From contig NZ_VHSF01000003.1 in NCBI RefSeq assembly GCF_007050985.1, positions 157,499 to 221,498 of the forward strand: a DNA stretch of 64,000 bases, given 5' to 3'. How positions within the stretch are numbered: the first letter of the stretch is position 1; each line of letters opens with the position of its first letter. The translations under genes and the position numbers were made by a program. The stretch is from Christiangramia sabulilitoris. GTDB lineage: Bacteria > Bacteroidota > Bacteroidia > Flavobacteriales > Flavobacteriaceae. Shown one piece after another: positions 46,495 to 54,011 of this stretch. Under the pieces are notes generated by a model. That model was not told where the DNA came from. It did no database searches and saw only the letters and a list, made by a program, of their open reading frames with translations.

Positions 46495-46573
46495 AGTTAT
46501 TTTAGAGAAACCAAAAATCGCAAAACAAAAGATAAATATTTATTGAATCTCCCTAGATTTTAAGCATATCCGT

Positions 46574-46581
46574 TATCTTTG
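46574..46581 (+). promoter_or_regulatory. Promoter -7 box of menG/ubiE-porT
   Basis: TATCTTTG, exact consensus, 15 bp before ATG 46597. It covers an upstream in-frame TTG (46579), arguing for the ATG as the start. Confidence 0.65.
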
Positions 46582-46596
46582 AACCAAATTTTCGCT

Positions 46597-47325
46597 ATGA
46601 GCAAAAAGGTAACACCATATAAGGATTCTAAACTCACCAAGAAAAAGCAGGTCGAGCAAATGTTTGATAACATTTCGGGTAGTTATGATGGTTTGAACAG
46701 GGTGATTTCTTTGGGTACAGATGTTAAATGGAGGAAAAAAGTAGTAGCTCTTGTAGATGAAACAAAACCGGAAAGCATTTTGGATATTGCTACGGGTACT
46801 GGAGATCTGGCTATTCAAATGGTAAAGACCGGAGCCAGTAAAATAATAGGTCTGGACCTTTCTGAAGGAATGCTGAAAGTAGGAAGAAGAAAGATCTCAG
46901 AAAAAAACCTGGATCCACATATCGAAATGGTACAGGGTGATTCTGAAAACCTTCCTTTTGAAGAAAATACTTTTGATGCGATCACTGTTGCATTTGGTGT
47001 TAGAAATTTTGAAAATCTTCAGAAAGGACTTGAAGAAATTTACAGAGTTTTGAAACCCGGAGGCATTTTCGTAGTATTGGAGACTTCTGTACCAACCAAA
47101 TTTCCCTACAAACAAGGTTACAGATTATATTCCAATTTAATATTGCCTGTGATTGGTAAGATATTTTCGAAAGATAAGGATGCGTATTCCTATCTAAGCG
47201 AAAGCGCAGCTAATTTTCCATTCGGGAGTGCTTTCAACAATATTTTGAAGAAAACAGGGTTTATTAATGTAAATGATTTACCCCAAACATTTGGCGTATC
47301 CACAATTTATACTGCCTCAAAGTAG
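46597..47325 (+). CDS. ubiE: Demethylmenaquinone methyltransferase
   Basis: SAM-dependent C-methylation of demethylmenaquinone, the last step of menaquinone synthesis (MenG). The 242-residue protein starts [11 protein letters not shown] and shows [20 protein letters not shown], motif [36 protein letters not shown] and [20 protein letters not shown], all diagnostic for UbiE/MenG. Bacteroidota use menaquinone, so the product feeds the quinone pool reduced by Nqr. porT follows after 4 bp, so a T9SS gene is co-transcribed with it. Confidence 0.96.
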   Translation: MSKKVTPYKDSKLTKKKQVEQMFDNISGSYDGLNRVISLGTDVKWRKKVVALVDETKPESILDIATGTGDLAIQMVKTGASKIIGLDLSEGMLKVGRRKISEKNLDPHIEMVQGDSENLPFEENTFDAITVAFGVRNFENLQKGLEEIYRVLKPGGIFVVLETSVPTKFPYKQGYRLYSNLILPVIGKIFSKDKDAYSYLSESAANFPFGSAFNNILKKTGFINVNDLPQTFGVSTIYTASK

Positions 47326-47329
47326 TAAC

Positions 47330-48037
47330 ATGAAGAATATTATTGCCATTGCCCTAATGCTGTTATGCCTGAATACTGCACAAGCTCAGTTATTCTCTGG
47401 AGAACGGGTGCTTAACCAACAAAATTTTGATCAACAGCGTTGGTCCTGGGGATATTTCCTTGGACTAAATAGCTATGATTTTAATTTTGACTATAAGAAT
47501 TACAACCCTAGCCCAGTGACTGGACAGGATTTTAGGGTAGAAACCAGAACCGGTTTTAATGTTGGGCTGATAGGAAATTTAAAGCTCGACAATAACCTGG
47601 ATTTACGCATTGAACCCGGAGTTAATTTTAATACCCGAGGCTTTCAGGCGTTGAAAGCAGATGCCAATACCTACCGGGAAATTAGCTCTACCTATGTTCA
47701 TATTCCATTACTATTAAAATTTAATGCGAACAGGCTGAATAATTTCAGGCCTTTTGTGGTTGGCGGAGTTTCAACTTCCATCAACCTGAGCAGTAATGAA
47801 AATAATCCTGACGATAACAGTGCCGGTCAGTTCAGGATGACTACAAATACCTATTACTACGAGCTAGGCTTTGGAATTGATCTTTATTTGTACTATTTCA
47901 AACTTTCCCCATCTATAAGAGGTGTCTTTGCCCTTAACGATGAATTAATTCGTGATGTCGATCCAAACAGCCTTTATACGGGTAATGTAGAAAAGATGTC
48001 TTCCAGGGCTGTGTTTATCAACTTTACTTTTCAATAA
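47330..48037 (+). CDS. porT: PorT-family outer-membrane protein (T9SS)
   Basis: A 235-residue exported beta-barrel-type protein with signal peptide MKNIIAIALMLLCLNTAQAQ. The mature sequence shows alternating hydrophobic strands (RWSWGYFLGLNSYDFNF, TGFNVGLIGNLKLDNNLDL, YYYELGFGIDLYLYYFKLSP) and ends in a phenylalanine-containing strand (VFINFTFQ), as in outer-membrane beta-barrels. The order menG/ubiE-porT is what I expect in Flavobacteriia; PorT is needed for type IX secretion in Porphyromonas and gliding bacteria. A longer frame from 47273 reads back into ubiE and is rejected in favour of this start. Confidence 0.87.
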   Translation: MKNIIAIALMLLCLNTAQAQLFSGERVLNQQNFDQQRWSWGYFLGLNSYDFNFDYKNYNPSPVTGQDFRVETRTGFNVGLIGNLKLDNNLDLRIEPGVNFNTRGFQALKADANTYREISSTYVHIPLLLKFNANRLNNFRPFVVGGVSTSINLSSNENNPDDNSAGQFRMTTNTYYYELGFGIDLYLYYFKLSPSIRGVFALNDELIRDVDPNSLYTGNVEKMSSRAVFINFTFQ

Positions 48038-48041
48038 AAGC

Positions 48042-48767
48042 TTAGCCTCTGCGGAATTCACTTAATACCACCGCTGTCGCAGTGGCTACATTAAGACTTT
48101 CTGTCTTCTGCAGGCTACCAAATTGTGGAATATTCAAACTTAGGCTTATAAGGTCTTTGATCTCTTCTGAAATTCCATTAGCTTCATTTCCCATTATAAT
48201 TATTGCAGAAGCGGGTAAACTGGCTTTATAAATATTATCCCCCTCGAGCAAGGTGCCAACAATAGGAAAATCCCGGTTTGCCAGCAGAAACGACTTTAGA
48301 TCTGAATATTGCACGTTTACCCGCGTTAAAGAACCCATACTGGCCTGCACCACTTTTGTATTGTAACAATCTACGGTATCTTTAGAACAAATTAGGTTCT
48401 CAACCCCAAACCAGTCACATAGCCGAATGATGGTCCCAAGGTTACCGGGATCACGAACCCCATCCAGGGCAACGGTCAACCCATTCAAACTCACGGAATC
48501 ATCTTCTGGAATTTTAAATACCGCCAGAGCCTCCTGAGGAGTTTTTAGGAAACTGATTTTTTTAAGATCACGCTCCTCAACCATCAGGTGATACTTTTCA
48601 GAAACATCAAATTTTTGCCTGGTAGAATAAATTGAAACTAATTCGTAATCAGAGTAGAGGAATTCATTTATTCCTTTTACTCCTTCTACCACAAAGAGTT
48701 TATGAATATTTCTAAACTTTTTCTGGGAAAGACTTTTTATTAACTTAATCTGGCTTTTGCTAACCAT
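48042..48767 (-). CDS. TrmH/SpoU-family RNA 2'-O-methyltransferase
   Basis: A 241-residue SPOUT RNA methyltransferase. It begins MVSKSQIKLIKSLSQKKFRN with a substrate-binding N-terminal domain. The knotted catalytic domain carries the three SpoU motifs: ALDGVRDPGNLGTIIRLCDW (motif 1), IIIMGNEANGISEEI (motif 2) and LNVATATAVVLSEF (motif 3). The exact target (tRNA Gm18-like or 23S rRNA) cannot be told. It is divergent from tamL, and the tamL promoter overlaps its first codons. Confidence 0.9.
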   Translation of the reverse strand: MVSKSQIKLIKSLSQKKFRNIHKLFVVEGVKGINEFLYSDYELVSIYSTRQKFDVSEKYHLMVEERDLKKISFLKTPQEALAVFKIPEDDSVSLNGLTVALDGVRDPGNLGTIIRLCDWFGVENLICSKDTVDCYNTKVVQASMGSLTRVNVQYSDLKSFLLANRDFPIVGTLLEGDNIYKASLPASAIIIMGNEANGISEEIKDLISLSLNIPQFGSLQKTESLNVATATAVVLSEFRRG

Positions 48768-48785
48768 TCAAAAAATGTATTTTTG
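48756..48785 (+). promoter_or_regulatory. Promoter of tamL
   Basis: TTTG (48756-48759), 18 bp, TATTTTTG (48778-48785): an excellent Bacteroidota -33/-7 pair, 19 bp before the TTG start of tamL. The -33 part lies inside the beginning of the divergent trmH-type gene. Confidence 0.75.
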
Positions 48786-48804
48786 AGCCTCTAAACACTA
48801 CTGT

Positions 48805-51369
48805 TTGAAACGGCTTCTGGCAAAAATATTATTATTTTTTTTAACCTTCCTCCTAATAATTAGCTGTAATGCCGTTAAAAGACTCGAACCAGATCAAAAT
48901 CTTCTGGTTAAAAATGAAATATTCAGCAATGGCGAAAAGGTAAAAGATCCAAGGATCTATAATAGGTTATCACAGGAGCCTAATGCCCGTATTTTAGGAT
49001 TTCCTCTGAAACTACAATTTTACAATCTCGCCAGACCTAATATTGATAGCATACTTTCCAAAAAATATTTAAATAACGAACAGAAGAAAAACAGACTCAT
49101 AGCTCTGTTATCTAAAAAGCAATTTGATAGATATATACATTCTAAAGTTGAATTCAATCAATGGATTAAGCGTACCGGAGAAGCACCGGGAATTGTAAGC
49201 GAGGAAGAAGCAAAAAAATCTGAAAACAGATTAAAATCTTGGTACTGGAATAATGGCTGGTTTAACGTTGAAGCAGATTATACTATTGTTCCTATCGAGG
49301 ATAAAACTAAAAGGGCCAGAGTAGAGTATTACGTAAATCCACATCAGCCGTATATCCTGGATTCCATCTATACTGAAATATCTTCGCAGGCCCTGGATTC
49401 TCTTTACGAATTACACAAATCTGCAAGCGAGATAAAATCAGGAATACAGTATAACACACTGGATTTTAATGAAGAACGTGATCGCCTTTCTCAATTATTT
49501 CGGAATAATGGAGTCTATAATTTTGACCAGGAATATATAAGCTTTGATGCAGATACCGTAAATACAAATCATAAGGTTAACACTACCTTAATTATTAAAG
49601 ATCAAAGAAATAATATTGGCGATAGTATCTCCCGAACTCCTTTTAAAATCCACAATATTAGTAAGGTTAATATCTTTACAGATTATACTTATTCCCAGCG
49701 AAATGAGAAATTAGAAGATAGCGCCCAATTTGAAGGCTATAATCTATACAGTTTCGAGGAAATGCGTTATAAGCCTGAAGCCGTAAGCGATGCTATATTC
49801 ATTAAACCGGGAAGTATCTACAGGGATACAGATCGTACCAGAACCTATAACAGGCTAAATGCATTGAGAGTGTTCAAATATCCGGACATTCAGTATATTC
49901 TGGACCCTGAGGATTCTACCTCCACAGATCTTATTTCAAATATCTTTCTTACTCCACTTCCTAAATATTCTCTTGGCTTTGATTTCGACGTCTCACAAAG
50001 TAATATTCAGGAATTTGGGATTGGATTTGGGGGCTCATTTTTAATTCGGAATATTTTTGGCGGTCTTGAAAATCTTGAAGTTTCAGGAAGAGGAAGTGTG
50101 GCTTCATCTACCGATGCTGCTGCAAGCACTGATAAAAACCGCTTTTTTGATATTACTGAAGTTGGAGCCGATCTTAAATTGAGTTTACCGCGAATATTTT
50201 TTCCTCTTGAAACTGAAAAGGTCATCCCAAAATACATGTCCCCGTTCACCAATATTAGCCTTGGATTTAGTACCCAGCGGAATATTGGACTGGACAAGCA
50301 AACCTTTGCCGGTATTTTCAATTATGCATGGAAACCTTCCAAGAAACTTTCAAACAGCCTTGATCTTTTAAATATTCAGTATGTAAGGAATTTGAATACA
50401 GAAAATTACTTCAATGTATACCGTAATTCATTTGAAGAACTGAATAACCTGGCCAGGGAAAGCAACTTTAATTTTGACGATCTATCAGAAAACCCAGTTT
50501 TGGAAATTCCGAATGAAGCCGATGAATTTATAAACTACGTTGTTTCAGATAATACCCCGGACACCGGTCTTACCAGGGAAGAGTTTTTCAATGTACTGGA
50601 TATCTCTGAACGTAAATTAAGACTTACCGAAAACAACCTGATCTTTGCCTCAAATTATACTTACCTCTGGAATACCAGGGAAAGTTTGTATGATAAAGAA
50701 TTCTCGAGATTCAGGTTTAAAATTGAGACTGCTGGCAACCTGCTTTCGCTTTTATCAGGGGTGGTCAGTTATGAACAGAACGAACAGGGTAACAATAAAG
50801 TAACCGGAGTTGCCTATTCCCAATATGCCAAAACAGAGGTAGATTTCATAAAACACTGGGATCTTGGAAGAGATCGTATCTTTGCCGTTAGAGCCTTTGG
50901 CGGGGTAGCCATACCGTATGGAAATGCGAATAGCATCCCTATCACCAAAACCTTCTTTGGAGGCGGACCAAACGACAACAGAGCCTGGCAGGCATATGAC
51001 CTTGGTCCCGGAAGCAGCGGAAGTATTCTTGAATTCAATGAAGCAAACATGAAGCTCGCTTTTAATGGTGAATACCGGTTTGGAATTATAGACGAATTTA
51101 AAGGCGCTCTATTCGTTGATGTAGGTAACATCTGGAATGTTCTTGATAATGTAAATGTACCTGCCTATAAATTTGAAGGATTGGAAGACCTCAAGGAACT
51201 TGCCGTAGGTAGCGGATTTGGCCTTAGATATGACTTCAATTTCTTTGTTTTGCGTTTTGATATAGGATTCAAAACTCATGATCCTGCACAGCCTCAGGGA
51301 GCTCGATGGTTTAGAGACTACAACTTCTCCAACGCCGTATATAATGTAGGAATCAATTATCCTTTCTAA
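48805..51369 (+). CDS. tamL: BamA/TamA-family outer-membrane assembly lipoprotein (TamL)
   Basis: An 854-residue Omp85-type protein. A lipoprotein signal ends in lipobox LIISC (Cys21), the feature that marks the Bacteroidota TamL variant. POTRA-like domains (about 25-390, e.g. YRDTDRTRTYNRLNALRVFK) precede a 16-stranded C-terminal barrel (about 395-854) with YSLGFDFDVSQSNIQEFGIG, the conserved FFGGGPNDNRAWQAYDLGPG loop and a final strand ending NVGINYPF. The start is TTG at 48805, supported by the promoter just upstream and the signal peptide. It likely helps assemble outer-membrane proteins or surface lipoproteins, possibly with a TamB homologue elsewhere. Confidence 0.9.
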   Translation: MKRLLAKILLFFLTFLLIISCNAVKRLEPDQNLLVKNEIFSNGEKVKDPRIYNRLSQEPNARILGFPLKLQFYNLARPNIDSILSKKYLNNEQKKNRLIALLSKKQFDRYIHSKVEFNQWIKRTGEAPGIVSEEEAKKSENRLKSWYWNNGWFNVEADYTIVPIEDKTKRARVEYYVNPHQPYILDSIYTEISSQALDSLYELHKSASEIKSGIQYNTLDFNEERDRLSQLFRNNGVYNFDQEYISFDADTVNTNHKVNTTLIIKDQRNNIGDSISRTPFKIHNISKVNIFTDYTYSQRNEKLEDSAQFEGYNLYSFEEMRYKPEAVSDAIFIKPGSIYRDTDRTRTYNRLNALRVFKYPDIQYILDPEDSTSTDLISNIFLTPLPKYSLGFDFDVSQSNIQEFGIGFGGSFLIRNIFGGLENLEVSGRGSVASSTDAAASTDKNRFFDITEVGADLKLSLPRIFFPLETEKVIPKYMSPFTNISLGFSTQRNIGLDKQTFAGIFNYAWKPSKKLSNSLDLLNIQYVRNLNTENYFNVYRNSFEELNNLARESNFNFDDLSENPVLEIPNEADEFINYVVSDNTPDTGLTREEFFNVLDISERKLRLTENNLIFASNYTYLWNTRESLYDKEFSRFRFKIETAGNLLSLLSGVVSYEQNEQGNNKVTGVAYSQYAKTEVDFIKHWDLGRDRIFAVRAFGGVAIPYGNANSIPITKTFFGGGPNDNRAWQAYDLGPGSSGSILEFNEANMKLAFNGEYRFGIIDEFKGALFVDVGNIWNVLDNVNVPAYKFEGLEDLKELAVGSGFGLRYDFNFFVLRFDIGFKTHDPAQPQGARWFRDYNFSNAVYNVGINYPF

Positions 51370-51384
51370 GCCAGTTTATTTTCT

Positions 51385-51392
51385 TATTTTTG
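51385..51392 (+). promoter_or_regulatory. Promoter -7 box of fbaA
   Basis: TATTTTTG, exact consensus, 21 bp before the fbaA ATG at 51414. Confidence 0.6.
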
Positions 51393-51413
51393 TAAGCCTA
51401 ATCAACAAAAGTT

Positions 51414-52481
51414 ATGAGTCACAATATCAAACCAGGCGTTGCCACAGGAAAAGAAGTTCAGGAAATATTTAATTATGCCAAGGAAAAGGGCTTTGCTCTA
51501 CCTGCTGTAAACGTGATTGGTTCGAGTAGTGTAAATGCGGTACTTGAAACAGCTGCTGAATTAAATTCTCCGGTCATCATTCAGTTTTCTAATGGTGGTG
51601 CACAATTTAATGCAGGTAAAGGTCTTTCTAATGAAGGAGAAAGAGCAGCAATAGCCGGTGGTGTTGCCGGAGCAAAGCATGTTCATGAAATGGCAAAATT
51701 ATATGGCGTGCCCGTTATTATGCATACAGACCATTGTGCTAAAAAATTACTTCCGTGGATAGACGGTTTACTTGATGCCAGTGAAAAGCATTATGAGCAA
51801 TTTGGTAAGCCATTATATAGTTCTCATATGATCGACCTTTCGGAAGAACCTCTGGAAGAAAATATGGAAATATGTAAAAAATATTTGGAGCGTATGTCCA
51901 AAATGGGAATGACGCTGGAAATTGAATTAGGTATCACCGGAGGTGAAGAAGACGGGGTAGATAATACAGATGTTGATGCATCAAAATTATATACTCAACC
52001 AGAAGAAGTAGCTTATGCTTATGAAGAACTGAGCAAAATTAGCGACCAGTTCACTATTGCAGCTGCTTTTGGAAATGTTCACGGGGTTTACAAACCAGGA
52101 AACGTAAAATTGACTCCAAAAATTCTTAAGAATTCTCAGGAACATATTTCAGAGAAATATGGTGTTGAGAAAAATCATATTGATTTTGTTTTCCATGGTG
52201 GAAGTGGATCTACAGTTGAGGAAATACGCGAGGCTATTGGTTACGGGGTGATAAAAATGAATATAGATACAGACCTGCAATATGCTTACCTGGAAGGAGT
52301 TCGTGATTATATGAAAAGTAAAAAGGATTATCTTGCCTCTCAAATAGGTAACCCTGAAGGTGAAGATGTACCTAACAAAAAATATTATGACCCACGTAAA
52401 TGGGTTCGTGAAGGAGAATTAACTTTCAAAGCCCGTTTAAAAAAGGCGTTTGAAGATTTAAATAACGTAAACACATTATAA
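51414..52481 (+). CDS. fbaA: Fructose-bisphosphate aldolase, class II
   Basis: Zinc-dependent cleavage or formation of fructose-1,6-bisphosphate. The TIM-barrel enzyme (355 residues) shows the family marks: ALPAVNVIGSSSVNAVLETA, the zinc and catalytic pair in VIMHTDHCAKK, LEIELGITGGEEDGVDN, the second zinc histidines in AAAFGNVHGVY and VFHGGSGSTVEE, and the phosphate-binding KMNIDTDLQYAY. Length and order match the E. coli FbaA type. It is monocistronic between an exact -7 box and a terminator, with accD next. Confidence 0.96.
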   Translation: MSHNIKPGVATGKEVQEIFNYAKEKGFALPAVNVIGSSSVNAVLETAAELNSPVIIQFSNGGAQFNAGKGLSNEGERAAIAGGVAGAKHVHEMAKLYGVPVIMHTDHCAKKLLPWIDGLLDASEKHYEQFGKPLYSSHMIDLSEEPLEENMEICKKYLERMSKMGMTLEIELGITGGEEDGVDNTDVDASKLYTQPEEVAYAYEELSKISDQFTIAAAFGNVHGVYKPGNVKLTPKILKNSQEHISEKYGVEKNHIDFVFHGGSGSTVEEIREAIGYGVIKMNIDTDLQYAYLEGVRDYMKSKKDYLASQIGNPEGEDVPNKKYYDPRKWVREGELTFKARLKKAFEDLNNVNTL

Positions 52482-52489
52482 AATAAAAT

Positions 52490-52519
52490 AACAGTCTTAT
52501 TAAATGAAGGCTGTTTTTT
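52490..52519 (+). terminator. Intrinsic terminator after fbaA
   Basis: AACAGTCTT, an 8-nt A/T-rich loop, AAGGCTGTT (one G-U pair) and a T run, 8 bp past the stop codon. Confidence 0.8.
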
Positions 52520-52562
52520 ATTGCCATAAAGTTGATCATCGAAAGATAAAAATTGGAAGAAA

Positions 52563-53420
52563 ATGGCTTGGTTTAAAAGAACACAAAAAGGTATACAAAC
52601 ACCTACAGAGGAAAAGAAGGATGTTCCTAAAGGTTTGTGGTATAAATCTCCTACAGGGAAAATTGTTGATGCAGAGCAACTGGAAAGCAATTTTTATGTA
52701 AGCCCAGAGGATGGATATCATGTTAGAATTGGAAGCGACGAGTATTTCAAAATCCTTTTTGATGATAATAAATTCAAGGAGCTGGACAAGGGCATGACCT
52801 CAAAGGACCCTTTAAATTTTGAGGACACAAAAAAATATACCGAGAGGCTTAAGGCTGCTCAGGAAAAGACCGGGTTAAAAGATGCGGTTAGATGTGCCGT
52901 AGGTAAATCTAAAGGAAAAGACCTGGTTATTGCCTGTATGGATTTTAAATTTATTGGTGGTAGTATGGGCTCTGTAGTTGGTGAAAAAATTGCCAGGGCT
53001 GCAGATTATTCTTTAAAAAATAAGATTCCCTTAATGATCATATCAAAATCTGGCGGGGCTAGAATGCAGGAAGCGGCACTATCATTAATGCAACTTGCAA
53101 AAACCTCGGTAAAGCTAGCCCAGCTGGCCAATGCCAGAATACCTTATATATCTCTGGCTACAGATCCAACAACTGGTGGAACAACCGCTTCTTTTGCTAT
53201 GCTGGGAGATATTAATATTTCTGAACCGGGAGCACTTATTGGATTTGCCGGCCCAAGAGTTGTAAAGGATACCACGGGAAAAGATCTTCCTAAAGACTTT
53301 CAAACAGCCGAATTTTTAAAGGAAAAAGGATTTTTAGATTTTATAACCAAGAGATCTGAACTTAAAAATAAAGTGAACCTTTATCTGGATCTTATTCAGA
53401 ATCAACCTGTAAGATCATAA
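52563..53420 (+). CDS. accD: Acetyl-CoA carboxylase carboxyltransferase subunit beta (no zinc ribbon cysteines)
   Basis: With AccA it transfers carboxyl from biotin to acetyl-CoA, the first step of fatty acid synthesis. The crotonase-type core is clear: [55 protein letters not shown] and [12 protein letters not shown]. The N-terminal part aligns with the zinc-ribbon of other AccD proteins ([28 protein letters not shown]), but all four cysteine positions are Ser, Gly, Ser and Asp. No cysteine remains there, so metal binding is lost while the fold outline is kept. From memory, other Flavobacteriia share this. It follows the fbaA terminator by 43 bp. Confidence 0.95.
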   Translation: MAWFKRTQKGIQTPTEEKKDVPKGLWYKSPTGKIVDAEQLESNFYVSPEDGYHVRIGSDEYFKILFDDNKFKELDKGMTSKDPLNFEDTKKYTERLKAAQEKTGLKDAVRCAVGKSKGKDLVIACMDFKFIGGSMGSVVGEKIARAADYSLKNKIPLMIISKSGGARMQEAALSLMQLAKTSVKLAQLANARIPYISLATDPTTGGTTASFAMLGDINISEPGALIGFAGPRVVKDTTGKDLPKDFQTAEFLKEKGFLDFITKRSELKNKVNLYLDLIQNQPVRS

Positions 53421-53471
53421 TTGTACTTGAATAAAAAATCAGGTTTAAATAGGTAATTTCTAAATTAATAG

Positions 53472-53479
53472 TACCTTTG
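53472..53479 (+). promoter_or_regulatory. Promoter -7 box of rpsO
   Basis: TACCTTTG, exact consensus, followed by a 5' leader of about 45 nt before the ATG at 53532. S15 often regulates its own leader in other bacteria; no specific fold is asserted here. Confidence 0.7.
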
Positions 53480-53531
53480 CCGCCTGACGGAAAAACTGTC
53501 AATACATAAAAATCATTTAAATAATATTGGA

Positions 53532-53801
53532 ATGTATTTAGCAAAAGAAAAAAAAGAAGAGATCTTCGCCAAGCACGGTAAAAGTAAAACTGATACCGGT
53601 TCAGCTGAAGGACAGATCGCATTGTTCACTTACAGAATCGCACACCTTTCTGAGCACCTGAAGAAAAATCGTAAAGATTTCAACTCAGAGCGTTCACTTG
53701 TAATGCTGGTAGGTAAGAGAAGAAGTTTACTAGACTACTTAATGAAGAAGGATATCATGAGGTATCGTGCCATCGTAAAGGAACTAGGATTAAGAAAATA
53801 A
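53532..53801 (+). CDS. rpsO: 30S ribosomal protein S15
   Basis: Primary 16S rRNA-binding protein of the central domain, 89 residues. Conserved segments are KSKTDTGSAEGQIALFTYRI, HLSEHLKKNRKDFNSERSL and LVGKRRSLLDYLMKKD. The order rpsO then pnp is conserved widely among bacteria. It has its own promoter box and a strong terminator, so pnp is probably transcribed mainly from elsewhere or by read-through. Confidence 0.98.
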   Translation: MYLAKEKKEEIFAKHGKSKTDTGSAEGQIALFTYRIAHLSEHLKKNRKDFNSERSLVMLVGKRRSLLDYLMKKDIMRYRAIVKELGLRK

Positions 53802-53806
53802 TTTTC

Positions 53807-53832
53807 AGGGGGCTTTATGCCCCCTTTTTTTA
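53807..53832 (+). terminator. Intrinsic terminator after rpsO
   Basis: AGGGGGC, loop TTTAT, GCCCCCT and a T run, 5 bp past the stop codon. Confidence 0.93.
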
Positions 53833-53936
53833 TTTATATTTAGAAGGTCCTGATCGCGTTTCAGGCATTCAAAAATTGTCGCCCAAGGGGTAGTTTTTCA
53901 TTGGTCAACTTACAACTACACACAACACACAACCCG

Positions 53937-53950
53937 GCCGTCCGGATGGC
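53937..53950 (+). other. Hairpin in the pnp leader
   Basis: GCCGT, loop CCGG, ATGGC pairs with one G-U and sits 61 bp before the pnp ATG, in an otherwise A/C-rich leader. A near-consensus box GACCTTTG (53954-53961) follows. Leader hairpins control pnp autoregulation in enterobacteria; a similar role here is only a possibility. Confidence 0.35.
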
Positions 53951-54011
53951 GGAGACCTTTGTTTAACTAAATGATCTGGTTGAAGTTATTCAGATCAAAT
54001 TTGAAATTATT

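Noticed and set aside
46579..46596. TTG start of the methyltransferase gene at 46579
   Set aside because: It overlaps the exact -7 box TATCTTTG; the ATG at 46597 fits the family N-terminus.
47273..47329. N-terminal extension of porT
   Set aside because: It reads inside ubiE in another frame; the signal peptide begins at ATG 47330.
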